Shown piece by piece: positions 17,008 to 26,374 of a stretch of 64,000 nt of DNA. Under the pieces are notes generated by a model. The model saw only the letters and a program-made list of their open reading frames with translations. It was not told the DNA's origin and made no database searches. A program made the translations under genes and the position numbers. This stretch comes from Rhizobium sp. P40RR-XXII. GTDB taxonomy: Bacteria > Pseudomonadota > Alphaproteobacteria > Rhizobiales > Rhizobiaceae. The stretch lies in contig NZ_JABAII010000014.1 in the NCBI RefSeq assembly GCF_012641405.1, positions 115,394-179,393 on the forward strand. The letters run 5' to 3'. Position 1 is the first letter of the stretch. Each line of letters begins with the position of its first letter.

Positions 17008-17790
17008 GTGCCGACACCACTTGCTAGCACGCTGCTGAGCGCCGCCGAGGCTGCCGGCATTCGCCATGGCTATTTCACCCGAGCCGGCGGCATTTCTGAA
17101 GGCCTCTATCGCGGCTTGAACGTTGGCCTCGGCTCGAACGACGATCGCGACCGCGTACACGAGAACCGCCGCCGCGTCGCCGGCTGGTTTGGCCTACCCG
17201 TCGATCAGCTTGCCACCGTGCATCAGGTCCACTCTCCCGATGTCGTGACGATCGGCGCACAATATGACGGCAGCCGCCCGCAGGCCGATGCGATGGTAAC
17301 GGCGACGCCGGGTATCGCGCTTGGCGTGCTCGCCGCCGATTGCGGCCCCATCCTCTTCGCCGATCCGGAAAACCGGGTCATCGGCGCCGCCCACGCCGGC
17401 TGGAAGGGCGCGCTGACCGGCGTCTTGGAAAACACCATCGATGCGATGGAAGCACTTGGCGCAAGACGCGAGGCAATCATTGCCTGCCTCGGCCCCTCGA
17501 TCAGCCAATCGAGTTATGAGGTCGGCCCCGAATTTGTCGAGCGTTTCCTCGCCCATAATCCCGGCTATGCGAAATACTTCGCCCCTTCGGAGCGAGATGG
17601 CCACGCCATGTTCGATCTGCCAGCCTTGACCGTTGATCGCCTGCACAAGGCTGGCATCACCGCCGAAAGCCTGAACCTCTGCACATACCCGGACCCGGAA
17701 CGCTTTTTCTCCTATCGGCGCACGACGCATGCCAGGGAGCCGGATTACGGACGACAGATTTCCGCCATCGCCATCGGGGAGGCAGCTTGA
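17008..17790 (+). CDS. pgeF: Peptidoglycan editing factor PgeF (YfiH/laccase domain)
   Basis: 260 aa multicopper-oxidase-fold protein (PF02578). The Zn/Cu site is formed by His in TVHQVHSPD, Cys in AADCGPILFAD and His in GAAHAGWKGAL, all intact. Family members remove misincorporated serine from UDP-MurNAc-Ser or act as purine nucleoside phosphorylases. The start is GTG 17008 (MPTPLASTL). The stop at 17790 is one base before the next start, giving coupled translation with the M24-fold gene. Confidence 0.88.
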   Translation: MPTPLASTLLSAAEAAGIRHGYFTRAGGISEGLYRGLNVGLGSNDDRDRVHENRRRVAGWFGLPVDQLATVHQVHSPDVVTIGAQYDGSRPQADAMVTATPGIALGVLAADCGPILFADPENRVIGAAHAGWKGALTGVLENTIDAMEALGARREAIIACLGPSISQSSYEVGPEFVERFLAHNPGYAKYFAPSERDGHAMFDLPALTVDRLHKAGITAESLNLCTYPDPERFFSYRRTTHAREPDYGRQISAIAIGEAA

Positions 17791-17791
17791 C

Positions 17792-18943
17792 ATGGCCCTG
17801 CAATTCGAACGCAGCGAATACGATGCTCGTCTGGCGCGGCTATTGGCGAGGATGCAGGAAGAAAAGCTCGATGCGATGCTGCTCTTCGCCCAGGAGAGCA
17901 TGTACTGGCTGACCGGCTACGATACGTTCGGCTATTGCTTCTTCCAGACATTGGTCGTCAAGTCGGACGGTTCCCTGACGCTTCTGACGCGCTCGGCCGA
18001 CCTCCGCCAGGCACAGCTCACATCTGTTATCACCGACATTCGGATTTGGGTCGATCGCGTCAATGCCGATCCGACGCTCGATCTCAAGGAGCTTTTGTCC
18101 GATCTCGACCTCCTCGGCACCCGCATCGGCATCGAATATGATACCCATGGCATGACCGGCCACGTCGCCCGCCTGCTCGATCACCAGCTTGCCAGTTTCG
18201 GCCAGATCGTCGACGCCTCCTACCTGGTAAGCCGCCTGCGCCTGACCAAGAGCCCTGCGGAAATCGCCCACGTCGAACGCGCCGCCGCGCTGGCCGACGA
18301 TGCCTTGGACGCCGCCCTGTCTTTGGTCAAACCCGCCGCGGATGAAGCCGATATCCTCGCCGCCATGCAAGGCGCCGTCTTTTCCGGCGGCGGCGATTAT
18401 CCCGCCAATGAGTTCATCATCGGCTCGGGTTCGGAAGCCCTGCTCTGCCGCTACAAATCCGGTCGCCGGAAGCTCGACGCCGAGGATCAGCTGACGCTCG
18501 AATGGGCAGGTGTCGACGCCCATTACCATGCCGCCATGATGCGCACGGTCGTCATCGGCAATCCAAGCCATCGCCACCGCGAACTCTACAGCGCCTGCCT
18601 GGAAACCCTGCAGGCGATCGAAACGATCCTGATGCCGGGGCATACCTTCGGCGACGTCTTCGACATGCATGCCAAGATCATGGACGAACGCGGCCTTGCC
18701 CGGCACCGGCTGAACGCCTGCGGCTATTCGCTCGGCTCCCGTTTCTCCCCCTCCTGGATGGAGCACGAGATGTTCCATATGGGCAATCCGCTTGAGATCC
18801 AGGAGAACATGTCGCTTTTCGTGCACATGATCATCGCGGATTCCGATAGCGGCACGGCGATGACCCTCGGCCAGACCTATCTGACGACGTCGCAGGCGCC
18901 GAAAGCCCTTTCCCGCCACCCTCTCGAATTTCTTAACCGTTAG
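17792..18943 (+). CDS. Pita-bread-fold (M24) protein lacking metal ligands
   Basis: 383 aa with an N-terminal creatinase domain (residues 5–150, YDARLARLLARMQEEKLDAM … MYWLTGYD) and a C-terminal M24 domain. The metal site of true aminopeptidases is not conserved: the first Asp is Glu (LTLEWAG), the second Asp is Ala (YHAAMMRT), the GHG histidine is Tyr (CGYSLGSRFSPSW), and the two late Glu are missing (ENMSLFVHM, MTLGQTYL). The pattern YH…RT / GYSLG / ENMS-F resembles metal-free creatinase and ectoine-hydrolase (DoeA-like) relatives, so a C–N hydrolase acting on a small molecule is more likely than a peptidase. Often automatically named Xaa-Pro aminopeptidase. Confidence 0.82.
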   Translation: MALQFERSEYDARLARLLARMQEEKLDAMLLFAQESMYWLTGYDTFGYCFFQTLVVKSDGSLTLLTRSADLRQAQLTSVITDIRIWVDRVNADPTLDLKELLSDLDLLGTRIGIEYDTHGMTGHVARLLDHQLASFGQIVDASYLVSRLRLTKSPAEIAHVERAAALADDALDAALSLVKPAADEADILAAMQGAVFSGGGDYPANEFIIGSGSEALLCRYKSGRRKLDAEDQLTLEWAGVDAHYHAAMMRTVVIGNPSHRHRELYSACLETLQAIETILMPGHTFGDVFDMHAKIMDERGLARHRLNACGYSLGSRFSPSWMEHEMFHMGNPLEIQENMSLFVHMIIADSDSGTAMTLGQTYLTTSQAPKALSRHPLEFLNR

Positions 18944-18998
18944 GGGCGTAAGATAGCGGTCCTGAACGGTCAGACCGTCGGGAGAAAGGATCGCGTCG

Positions 18999-19883
18999 AT
19001 GGGATTGGTCAGGATAACGTTGACTGTCGCCGGCATTTGCCTCGCGCTCTCCGCCTGCAATACCACGGACGCCCTGACGCCGCCCGAGGCCATCCGCGAT
19101 GTCGGTTCGAGCCCGGTTACGCAAGGCGATGTCGAGCGCATGGCTGCGGCTCCCCAGCGTCGCCAGACCTATCAAAGCTCGCAGGAGAGCTACGGCTATC
19201 AGCAGCAGACCTCGCAGCAGGCATATCAGCCGCAAAACTACGGCGGCAGCGGCACGCTCGACCAACAGGCATCGGCGCTGAAATCGAGCGGCAGCAATCC
19301 TTACGCCTCTCGTCCGCTCGACGATTCCCGCACCGCCTCCATCGCTCCGGCCAACAATCAGTTTTCGGAGGCCGACGAGCAGCGCGAGGCCGACCGGCGC
19401 CTGTCGGACGATCAGCAACCGCAGCAACAGCAGGAACAGACTGCGGATGACCAGCAGCCGGAGCAACAGCAGCCGGAGCAACGACAGGCCTCGCTACCGC
19501 CCGCCGCCGCGCCCGGGGGCAACAGCATCCGTTTCCTGCCGATCATCGGCGCTCCCGTCGAAGCCGTCACGCCACTTTCGCGCCAACTCGGCGCCGACGC
19601 CCGCTCCCTCGGCCTGACAATCAAGAGCTCGAGCGATTCCAGCGCCGCCTATATTCTCAAGGGCTATCTCTCCGCCTTCGAGGACGGCCCGCAGATTTCC
19701 GTGACCTATGTGTGGGATGTACTCGATAGCAACGGCAACCGCGTGCACCGCATACAGGGTTCGGAAAGCGCGCCGCTGAAGCGCGGCGACCCTTGGTCGG
19801 CCGTTCCTCCGACCGTCATGCAGAAGATTGCCACCAAAACCATGTCGGAATTCAATTCCTGGCGCGATTCCAGCGGTGGATAG
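18999..19883 (+). CDS. Outer-membrane/periplasmic lipoprotein with Gln-rich linker
   Basis: 294 aa. Type II signal peptide with lipobox LSAC (Cys 20) followed by NTTD, so anchoring to the outer membrane is expected. A long low-complexity part rich in Gln, Ser and Tyr (residues 55–165, including QQPQQQQEQ) links to a compact C-terminal domain (about 175–290: IRFLPIIGAPVEAVTPLSRQL … WSAVPPTVMQKIA). The C-terminal domain recurs in rhizobial lipoproteins and has no assigned function that I recognise. Lies 55 bp after the M24-fold gene. Confidence 0.8.
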   Translation: MGLVRITLTVAGICLALSACNTTDALTPPEAIRDVGSSPVTQGDVERMAAAPQRRQTYQSSQESYGYQQQTSQQAYQPQNYGGSGTLDQQASALKSSGSNPYASRPLDDSRTASIAPANNQFSEADEQREADRRLSDDQQPQQQQEQTADDQQPEQQQPEQRQASLPPAAAPGGNSIRFLPIIGAPVEAVTPLSRQLGADARSLGLTIKSSSDSSAAYILKGYLSAFEDGPQISVTYVWDVLDSNGNRVHRIQGSESAPLKRGDPWSAVPPTVMQKIATKTMSEFNSWRDSSGG

Positions 19884-19988
19884 CCACAAGCTTTTCAGAA
19901 ATATGAAAGCTAACACGCATCTCCCCCTTGCATTCGAGAGCAAGGCGGTTAAAAGCGCGGCTATCAGGTTGGTAACAGGCGGACCACA

Positions 19989-20921
19989 ATGAAGGTTTTC
20001 GCAGGCAATTCGAACCGGCATCTTGCCGAAGCGATCTGCAATTATCTCAACGTTCCCTTAGGCAAGGCTAGTGTCAGGCGCTTCGCGGACCAGGAAATCT
20101 TCGTTGAAATCCAGGAGAACGTGCGCGGCGAGGACGTATTCGTCGTCCAGCCGACCGCATTCCCGGCCAACGACCATCTCATGGAACTGTTGATCATGAT
20201 CGACGCCATGCGGCGCTCTTCGGCGCGACGCATCACGGCGGTTCTTCCCTATTTCGGCTATGCCCGCCAGGATCGCCGCGCCTCCGGGCGCACGCCGATC
20301 TCGGCCAAGCTGGTGGCCAATCTGATCACCGAGGCAGGCGCCGACCGCGTTCTCACGCTCGACCTGCACGCGGGCCAGATCCAGGGCTTCTTCGATATAC
20401 CCACCGACAATCTCTATGCGCTGCCGATCCTGACGCGCGACATCAAGGCGAACTACGATATCGGCAACGTCATGGTCGTCTCGCCTGATGTCGGCGGCGT
20501 CGTGCGCGCCCGTGCGCTCGCCAAACGCCTCGACTGTCTGTTGGCGATCGTGGACAAGCGCCGTGATCGCCCAGGCGAGTCCGAGGTGATGAACATCATC
20601 GGCGAAGTGGAAGGGAAAGATTGCCTGCTGATCGACGACATCGTCGATTCCGGCGGCACGCTCTGCAACGCGGCCGATGCCCTGCTCGCAAAGGGCGCGG
20701 CAAGTGTCACCGCCTACATTACCCACGGCGTGCTTTCGGGCGGTGCCGTGACGCGCGTCGCAAACTCGAAACTGAAGGAACTGGTGATCACCGATTCCAT
20801 TCAGCCGACGACCGCCGTGCAATCGGCACCCAACATCCGCGTCATCACGACGGCAAGCCTCATCGGCGAAGCCATCAACCGCACCAGCCAGGAAGAATCA
20901 GTTTCGAGCCTGTTCGACTAA
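19989..20921 (+). CDS. prs: Ribose-phosphate pyrophosphokinase
   Basis: 310 aa class I PRPP synthase making PRPP from ribose-5-phosphate and ATP for nucleotide, His and Trp synthesis. N-terminal KVFAGNSNRHLA, catalytic flexible loop around GYARQDRRASGRTPIS, the DLHAGQIQGFFDIPTDNL signature and the PRPP-binding DDIVDSGGTLCNAA are all intact. Hexamer with allosteric ADP/Pi control is family knowledge. Ends 15 bp from the convergent MFS gene. Confidence 0.96.
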   Translation: MKVFAGNSNRHLAEAICNYLNVPLGKASVRRFADQEIFVEIQENVRGEDVFVVQPTAFPANDHLMELLIMIDAMRRSSARRITAVLPYFGYARQDRRASGRTPISAKLVANLITEAGADRVLTLDLHAGQIQGFFDIPTDNLYALPILTRDIKANYDIGNVMVVSPDVGGVVRARALAKRLDCLLAIVDKRRDRPGESEVMNIIGEVEGKDCLLIDDIVDSGGTLCNAADALLAKGAASVTAYITHGVLSGGAVTRVANSKLKELVITDSIQPTTAVQSAPNIRVITTASLIGEAINRTSQEESVSSLFD

Positions 20922-20936
20922 GGCTCGAACGACATT

Positions 20937-22172
20937 TCAGGTGGCTCTTGCTCCCGCCGGATGTGCCTGCTTCCATGCCAGCAGGCCGACTCCGATCAGG
21001 CCGGAAACGAAGACGGCCGCACCCGATCCCATGATCGAAGGCCCGATGCCGAACCAGGCAAACAGGCTCGGCGACATAAGGTAGGCCAAAAACAGACCCG
21101 TGAAGATCGCGCACATCAGCAGACGATAGACCTGCGCCAGCCTATGCGGCTCGCTGCGCGTCTGCATCAGATGCAGCATGGCAAGGTTCTCGAACGGGCC
21201 GTTGATCGCCGCAAAGCAGGCGACGATCATCAGCCATATGCGGTCATGCATCAGCGGCAGCAGGAAGACCCCCGATCCGAAGATGAACTTTGCCGCGACG
21301 ATCCACACCACCGGCCGACGTGGCTTGACGCTGCTCAGGATCAAATTGGTCGTCAGGTTGCCGACGCCATAAGCGGTCATCATCAGGCTGTAATCGGTCA
21401 GCGGATCGGCGCTGGTTTCGCGTAAGTGCAGGATCATGCCCAGCAGGATTCCCATGGCCCAGGCAATATTTCCTATCAGGTTGGTGAACAAGCCATAGAG
21501 GATTGCCGCATGGCCGCGAGCTGCCCGCCATCCTCCGAGGACACCATCCACGACAGCGGCCATTCCGGAAAATTCACGTCGGCGTGGTGCCGCAGGCCGC
21601 CTCGCCACCGCTAGCCAGACGGCGAGCGCCGAAAGCAGGAAAGTCGCTGCCGTCACGGTAAAGAATTGCGATTTCGGCAGAAATCCGTTCACCAGCGCGA
21701 TCAGGCTCGGACCGAGAATGCGCGCCATGCGGCGAGTGGCGTCGAACAGGCCGTTGGTCGCGTGCCGGACATCCGGATCGACCGCGATCGTCGGCAACGT
21801 TGCCTGCAGTGACGGATCGAACGCGGATGTAAGCAAGGCAATGCATCCGGCAAGCACCACCAGCAGCGGCAGGCTCATCAGATGCAGAAGCCCCGCAAGC
21901 GACAGCATCAGCAGCAGAGCCGCCCGCACGAGATCGCTCGCGATCATCGTGGTGCTGTGACGCCAGCGATCCGTGACGATGCCGCCGAAAAGACTGCCGA
22001 GCAGCAGTGCGCCGGATTGCAGTGCGGACACATAACCTGCATCACTGCCGATGAAATCGGCTGCGATCCAGACGACTGCGACCATATAGAATTCGGAGCC
22101 TGTCGCCGCCAGCACCTGACCGGCCCATAGGAGAGAGATCGAGCGCTGGCTCAGCGGCTTCAGGACAAACAT
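20937..22172 (-). CDS. MFS permease (MFS_3/EntS-like)
   Basis: 411 aa inner-membrane carrier with about 12 helices. N-terminal SISLLWAGQVLAATGSEFY and the cytoplasmic loop GSLFGGIVTDRWRHSTTM (motif A variant G-x-x-x-D-R-x-R) are typical. The family (PF05977-like) includes siderophore and drug exporters; substrate not predictable. Downstream of the two periplasmic paralogues on the same strand with a 25-bp gap, so it may belong to their operon. Confidence 0.82.
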   Translation of the reverse strand: MFVLKPLSQRSISLLWAGQVLAATGSEFYMVAVVWIAADFIGSDAGYVSALQSGALLLGSLFGGIVTDRWRHSTTMIASDLVRAALLLMLSLAGLLHLMSLPLLVVLAGCIALLTSAFDPSLQATLPTIAVDPDVRHATNGLFDATRRMARILGPSLIALVNGFLPKSQFFTVTAATFLLSALAVWLAVARRPAAPRRREFSGMAAVVDGVLGGWRAARGHAAILYGLFTNLIGNIAWAMGILLGMILHLRETSADPLTDYSLMMTAYGVGNLTTNLILSSVKPRRPVVWIVAAKFIFGSGVFLLPLMHDRIWLMIVACFAAINGPFENLAMLHLMQTRSEPHRLAQVYRLLMCAIFTGLFLAYLMSPSLFAWFGIGPSIMGSGAAVFVSGLIGVGLLAWKQAHPAGARAT

Positions 22173-22197
22173 GATCGCATTCTGATTTCGGAGGGAC

Positions 22198-23658
22198 TTA
22201 CTTCACAACCTGGCCGTTGACCGACACGTGACCGTCATCGGAAAGATCGATATCCCAGCGCGAGCGTCCATCGGCATCCGTCTTGGCAAAACCCTTGGCC
22301 ATCATCAGGCCGAGAGAGACCTGAGAAAGATCGGCCTTGGTCTTTGCTGCCTCCTGAATGGCCGCGATCGTCTTGTCGAGATCGCGGGCGAGAACCGTCA
22401 TCTTCATGGCGACGCGATCCTTCTCTGCCAGCCAGCCGCGCATGCTGCCGGAAGCCTGGACATCATAGAGACCGGAAACGGCGCTGATTTTCGGGAAGTT
22501 GATGGTCATCGTTCCATCGGGGAACATGGCCTTTTGCAGCTTCTCGTCTATGGCTTTGTCGTTACCCGGCTTCTTGAAATCGGTGTCCTTCAGGACATTC
22601 ATCATGGCGGTGAAATTGAGGTTCGGCACCTGCACCTGGATATCGGCCGCATTGGGAATGAAGGCAATATAGTCTTCAGGCACCAAGCCTGTGGCCAGCG
22701 TCAGCTTTTCGGCATTCAATCCAAAATCGGCGTTCATGGCATTGGCAGGCCCGGCAACCTTGAAGGAATAGCCCATCTTCTGCAGCCCGCCATTGCCGAA
22801 TGGCGTCGTAACCGCGATATCGTTTATGGCGACGGACTCGTCGAAGGAGCCGACGATCGGCATGGCATTCATCACCAAGGCCTTGAGCGCCTCGCCGTCT
22901 TTATCCGAAAGCGTCTTCTCATCCTTGTGTTCGGAGATGAACTGAAGCAGGGAGTTCACCGCCTTTAAGGGCAGCTTCGTCGCACCCATGTTGAAATCGA
23001 TCGCCGCGATCTTGATTTCGCCGAGCGTCGCATCGTCTGCCGAGATCTTGTTGTAGAGTGCCCGCAGACTGCCGTTCATCTTGATATCGAGCCTGCCCGC
23101 CTCACCGCTATCGGCCGACGACAGCGTATAAACGATGCTGTCGGCAGTGGCGTCGTTCTTCTGGACGCCATTGTTTTCGTCAGTCGTCTTGGTGGCGAGG
23201 GTAATGCCCTGCCCCTTCATATCCATCGAACGCAGATAGTGAAGCGCTGGATCGAAAACGCCCTTGAAGGTGGACGATGCCAATGCATAGCGAAATTCGC
23301 TGTTGAGGCTACTGCCAGGCTTGGAACGCGCCGTCACGTCCAGGGCATTGTTGCCTTCGATATTCCAAAGGCCGCTGTCGAGCGGCGTCGCCAGCATCAG
23401 CAATGGCTTGAGGCCGCTGATGTCGAAACCGCTCATATTCAGCTTGTCGAGCAGCTTCTGCAGATCATAGGTGACCTCATAGTTCGCCCCGGCCGGCTTG
23501 ACCGAGATTGCACCGCTCTTGGCGATATCGTCAGGCAGGAAATAGGTCAGGTTGCCATAGAGGTCCTTGGCACCCTGTTCGCTGACGTCAGCCGCCTGCG
23601 CACTACCAATAACGCCGGCAGCGACGACAGTCGCTGCAGCAATCGCTTTGAAACGCAT
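22198..23658 (-). CDS. Periplasmic protein of unknown function, paralogue 1
   Basis: 486 aa. Cleavable signal peptide (ATVVAAGVIGSAQA, residues 9–22). Mature start ADVSEQGAKDLYGNLTYFLPDDIAKSG parallels the next gene's AEINEQGAKELRNILTQPLSQDLARSD, and both end in a shared block (AKGFAKTDADGRSRWDIDLSDDG…VNGQV). The length, the repeated beta pattern and the alternating hydrophobic segments recall DUF945/YdgA-like or DUF2125-like periplasmic proteins, but I cannot assign one. No catalytic motif visible. Tandem duplication with 23770–25212. Confidence 0.8.
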   Translation of the reverse strand: MRFKAIAAATVVAAGVIGSAQAADVSEQGAKDLYGNLTYFLPDDIAKSGAISVKPAGANYEVTYDLQKLLDKLNMSGFDISGLKPLLMLATPLDSGLWNIEGNNALDVTARSKPGSSLNSEFRYALASSTFKGVFDPALHYLRSMDMKGQGITLATKTTDENNGVQKNDATADSIVYTLSSADSGEAGRLDIKMNGSLRALYNKISADDATLGEIKIAAIDFNMGATKLPLKAVNSLLQFISEHKDEKTLSDKDGEALKALVMNAMPIVGSFDESVAINDIAVTTPFGNGGLQKMGYSFKVAGPANAMNADFGLNAEKLTLATGLVPEDYIAFIPNAADIQVQVPNLNFTAMMNVLKDTDFKKPGNDKAIDEKLQKAMFPDGTMTINFPKISAVSGLYDVQASGSMRGWLAEKDRVAMKMTVLARDLDKTIAAIQEAAKTKADLSQVSLGLMMAKGFAKTDADGRSRWDIDLSDDGHVSVNGQVVK

Positions 23659-23769
23659 AATTCACCCCCAAATATGATGGAAAAGAAACGTGAAAATTCG
23701 AAAAGGACCAATCGGCCTTTCGAATGAAACTTTATTGTCGCCCCGACACATGGGCTTGCTCCCCAAACA

Positions 23770-25212
23770 TCAAGGCTTCTTCATCACCTGACCATTGACC
23801 GTCACCGTCCGGTCCTCATCCATTGTGATGTCCCAGCGCAGACGACCGTCGGGATCGGTCTTGGCAAAACCTTTGGCGGCAAGCAAGCCAAAAGAAACTT
23901 TATTCAGGCGCGGCTCTGCCTTGGCGGCATCCTGGATGGCGGCAACCGTCTTGTCGAAATCGCGCGCCAGGATCGTCGCCTGCAGTGAATAGCCGGCATG
24001 CGGCTTGATCGAGCCCTTCAGCGCGCCGGAAATCTCGACATCATAGACGCCTGAAGTGGCGCTGATCTTCGGAAACTCCAGCGTTCCATAGCCACTCGGG
24101 AACATTGTGCGCTTCAACGCCTCACTGGAAACCGGTGTAGCGCGCGCGGCGATCGCCTCGAGGCCGGTATCGATAAGACCCGCGAAGTTGATGTTCGGCA
24201 CGCCAAGCTGCACATCGAGCGTCGATGGCAGGAACGCCGAATAAGCCGCCGGAACGAGATCCGCATCCGGTGTGAATTGTTCGGCCCGCAGCTCCAGATT
24301 GACGTTGGAGGCCTTGGTCAGGCCGTCCATCTTGAAACTGTAGTCGATGCGCTTGACGCCGACCTTGCCCTTTTTCGTCGCCACCAAGGCGTTGTTGAGG
24401 GTGACGGTCTTGTTGAGCGATCCGAAAACCGGCAGGGCGCGGTGCACCAGCTGCTCGAACTTCTCGCTGCCGCTTTCTGAAAGCTGCTTGGCCTTGACGT
24501 GCTGAACGAAGAAGCGAATGAGCGCGCGCAGATCCTTCGCCGGCAGGCTGGTGGCGGTGAGGTTCGTATCGACGCTATCGGCACTGAAGGTGATGGGCAA
24601 ACCATCCGGCCGCACGGTGAACTGCTCGCTCAGGCGCTGCAGGGTCCCCTGCAATTGCAGGTCGACCTTGCCGGCTTCGCTGCCGTCGATGACCGTGTGA
24701 GCGAAAGAGACGCTGTCGATGGTGGCATCGAGCTTCCGCCCGCTCCTCGGACCGGTGCCGACACTGGAAAATTTCACGCCGCTGCTTTTGATGCCCATTG
24801 AACGCATCATCTCGATCGTCGGATCGAAAATGCCGTCGAAGGAGTTGGAGGCGATGGAATAGGCAAGGTCGGACGTCGGCGAATGCAGGGCGATATCGAG
24901 GCTGTTGTCGCCCGTCAGGTGCCATCTGCCCCGTTCGACAGGCTGCGCGAAGAGGGAGAGCGGTTTGAAGCCTGTAACCGAAAATGCACTGGAATTGATC
25001 TTGTCGAAGAATTTCGCCAGATCGTAGACGATCTCATATTGGTCACCCACCGGCTTGACGGTGACGAAATCGCTGCGGGCAAGATCCTGCGAGAGCGGTT
25101 GGGTGAGGATATTGCGAAGCTCCTTGGCTCCCTGCTCATTGATCTCGGCAGCCTGCGGCGCGCCGGCAAGACCCATGGAAAAAACAGCGGCGGCGATGAT
25201 CCTGGGGCGCAT
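23770..25212 (-). CDS. Periplasmic protein of unknown function, paralogue 2
   Basis: 480 aa. Signal peptide ends near GAPQAAEINEQ. Same architecture as the neighbour: N-terminal EQGAKEL block, a middle region with DIALHSP / FDGIFDPTIEMMRSMG, and the C-terminal block GLLAAKGFAKTDPDGRLRWDITMDEDRTVTVNGQVMKK. The two diverge strongly outside these blocks, so the duplication is old. The gap between them is 111 bp and both are read leftward towards the MFS gene. Function unknown. Confidence 0.8.
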   Translation of the reverse strand: MRPRIIAAAVFSMGLAGAPQAAEINEQGAKELRNILTQPLSQDLARSDFVTVKPVGDQYEIVYDLAKFFDKINSSAFSVTGFKPLSLFAQPVERGRWHLTGDNSLDIALHSPTSDLAYSIASNSFDGIFDPTIEMMRSMGIKSSGVKFSSVGTGPRSGRKLDATIDSVSFAHTVIDGSEAGKVDLQLQGTLQRLSEQFTVRPDGLPITFSADSVDTNLTATSLPAKDLRALIRFFVQHVKAKQLSESGSEKFEQLVHRALPVFGSLNKTVTLNNALVATKKGKVGVKRIDYSFKMDGLTKASNVNLELRAEQFTPDADLVPAAYSAFLPSTLDVQLGVPNINFAGLIDTGLEAIAARATPVSSEALKRTMFPSGYGTLEFPKISATSGVYDVEISGALKGSIKPHAGYSLQATILARDFDKTVAAIQDAAKAEPRLNKVSFGLLAAKGFAKTDPDGRLRWDITMDEDRTVTVNGQVMKKP

Positions 25213-25508
25213 GCCGACCTCTCCTTCTGACCCTGATCGATTGAATTCGACTGTTGATGGGGCTGGGGGAATATGTCAAGGCGTTGATAGACATGGCATC
25301 GCAGGCTTGTCTCGGCAGTTGCAATGCCACCACAAAGCTTCGCAATCCGGGGTGCTTGCACCTTTGGCCGCTTTGTATTATACGCCACGCGTCCGCGTAG
25401 ACACCCTTGGAGGCAACGCGGATGAGGCAGGGCATGCCCTCCTCCAGTTCAGCCGATGCGACTTTGTCGACCGGGTGAACTCTCCAAATAACCTCGAAAG
25501 GAATAGCT
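25213..25508. other. Divergent promoter region between the periplasmic paralogues and rplY
   Basis: About 296 bp, no gene. The rplY promoter candidate at 25356–25383 lies here. The paralogue-2 promoter must lie at the left end. Confidence 0.5.
25356..25383 (+). promoter_or_regulatory. Candidate sigma-70 promoter of rplY
   Basis: TTGCAC – 16 bp – TTATAC, about 125 bp upstream of the rplY start. Fits the housekeeping consensus but not tested. Confidence 0.35.
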
Positions 25509-26126
25509 ATGAGCCACGAAAGCTACGAGCTCAAGGCCGAGGCGCGCGAACGGGTTGGTAAGGGGTCCGCCCGTGAACTTCGCCGCAATGGTCTCATTCC
25601 CGCTGTCATCTATGGTGATAAGCAGGCCCCCATTTCCATCGCGCTCAACACCAATGAGGTGACGAAGCGCATCCACGCCGGCGGTTTCCTCACGACGATC
25701 GCAACGATCGACGTCGGCGGCAAGAAGATCAAGGTTCTGCCGAAGGACTACCAGCTCGATCCGGTCCGTGACTTCACGGTTCACGTCGATTTCCTGCGCG
25801 TTTCCGGCAACACCGCGGTCACCGTGGAAATCCCGGTTCATTTCGAAAACCACGAGAAGTCCCCGGGCCTCAAGGCTGGCGGCGTGCTGAACATCGTTCG
25901 CCACGAAGTCGAAGTCCATTGCCCGGCCGATGCGATCCCGGAATTCTTCACCGTTGACCTCAGCGGCCTGAAGAGCGGCGACAGCATCCACATCTCGGCC
26001 ATCAAGCTGCCGAAGAACGTCACGCCGGTTATCGCCGACCGCGACTTCACGATCGCAACGATCGTTGCTCCGGCAGCCGGTCTTGCTGAAGAAGAAGCAG
26101 AAGGCGGCGAAGAAGCCAGCGCCTGA
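25509..26126 (+). CDS. rplY: 50S ribosomal protein L25/Ctc
   Basis: 205 aa, the long CTC form: an N-terminal L25 domain binding 5S rRNA (residues 5–95, LKAEARERVGKGSARELRRNG … YGDKQAP) and a C-terminal beta domain (about 100–190) ending in an acidic tail EEEAEGGEEASA. Ribosome site AAAGGAATAGCT precedes ATG 25509. In most rhizobia pth follows directly; here about 3.4 kb intervenes. Confidence 0.95.
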   Translation: MSHESYELKAEARERVGKGSARELRRNGLIPAVIYGDKQAPISIALNTNEVTKRIHAGGFLTTIATIDVGGKKIKVLPKDYQLDPVRDFTVHVDFLRVSGNTAVTVEIPVHFENHEKSPGLKAGGVLNIVRHEVEVHCPADAIPEFFTVDLSGLKSGDSIHISAIKLPKNVTPVIADRDFTIATIVAPAAGLAEEEAEGGEEASA

Positions 26127-26151
26127 TTGGCATCTTCAACTTAAAGCATCG

Positions 26152-26186
26152 AAACCCGCCTTCCCTTTTGGGGATGGCGGGTTTTT
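26152..26186 (+). terminator. Intrinsic terminator of rplY
   Basis: AACCCGCC-T-TCCC / GGGA-T-GGCGGGTT hairpin followed by TTTTT. Confidence 0.85.
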
Positions 26187-26374
26187 CATTGCCTGAAATC
26201 AAATATTAGAGAAAGTAAAAATAAAAACGTCTTGAAATCTATACTATCGTTGATTTCCATTAACCCCAGAATTTCAGCAACATTTAACAGATTCATGAAA
26301 ATCTACGCGAAAGAGTTGTAGAAAGCGGCACCCCCAAAGCTCCGCTGGTCTATGGCTGGGGAGCAAAAGGAACA

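Noticed and set aside
19395..19490. CAG/CAA-rich stretch as a microsatellite
   Set aside because: Encodes the Gln-rich linker of the lipoprotein with mixed codons, not a simple tandem repeat.
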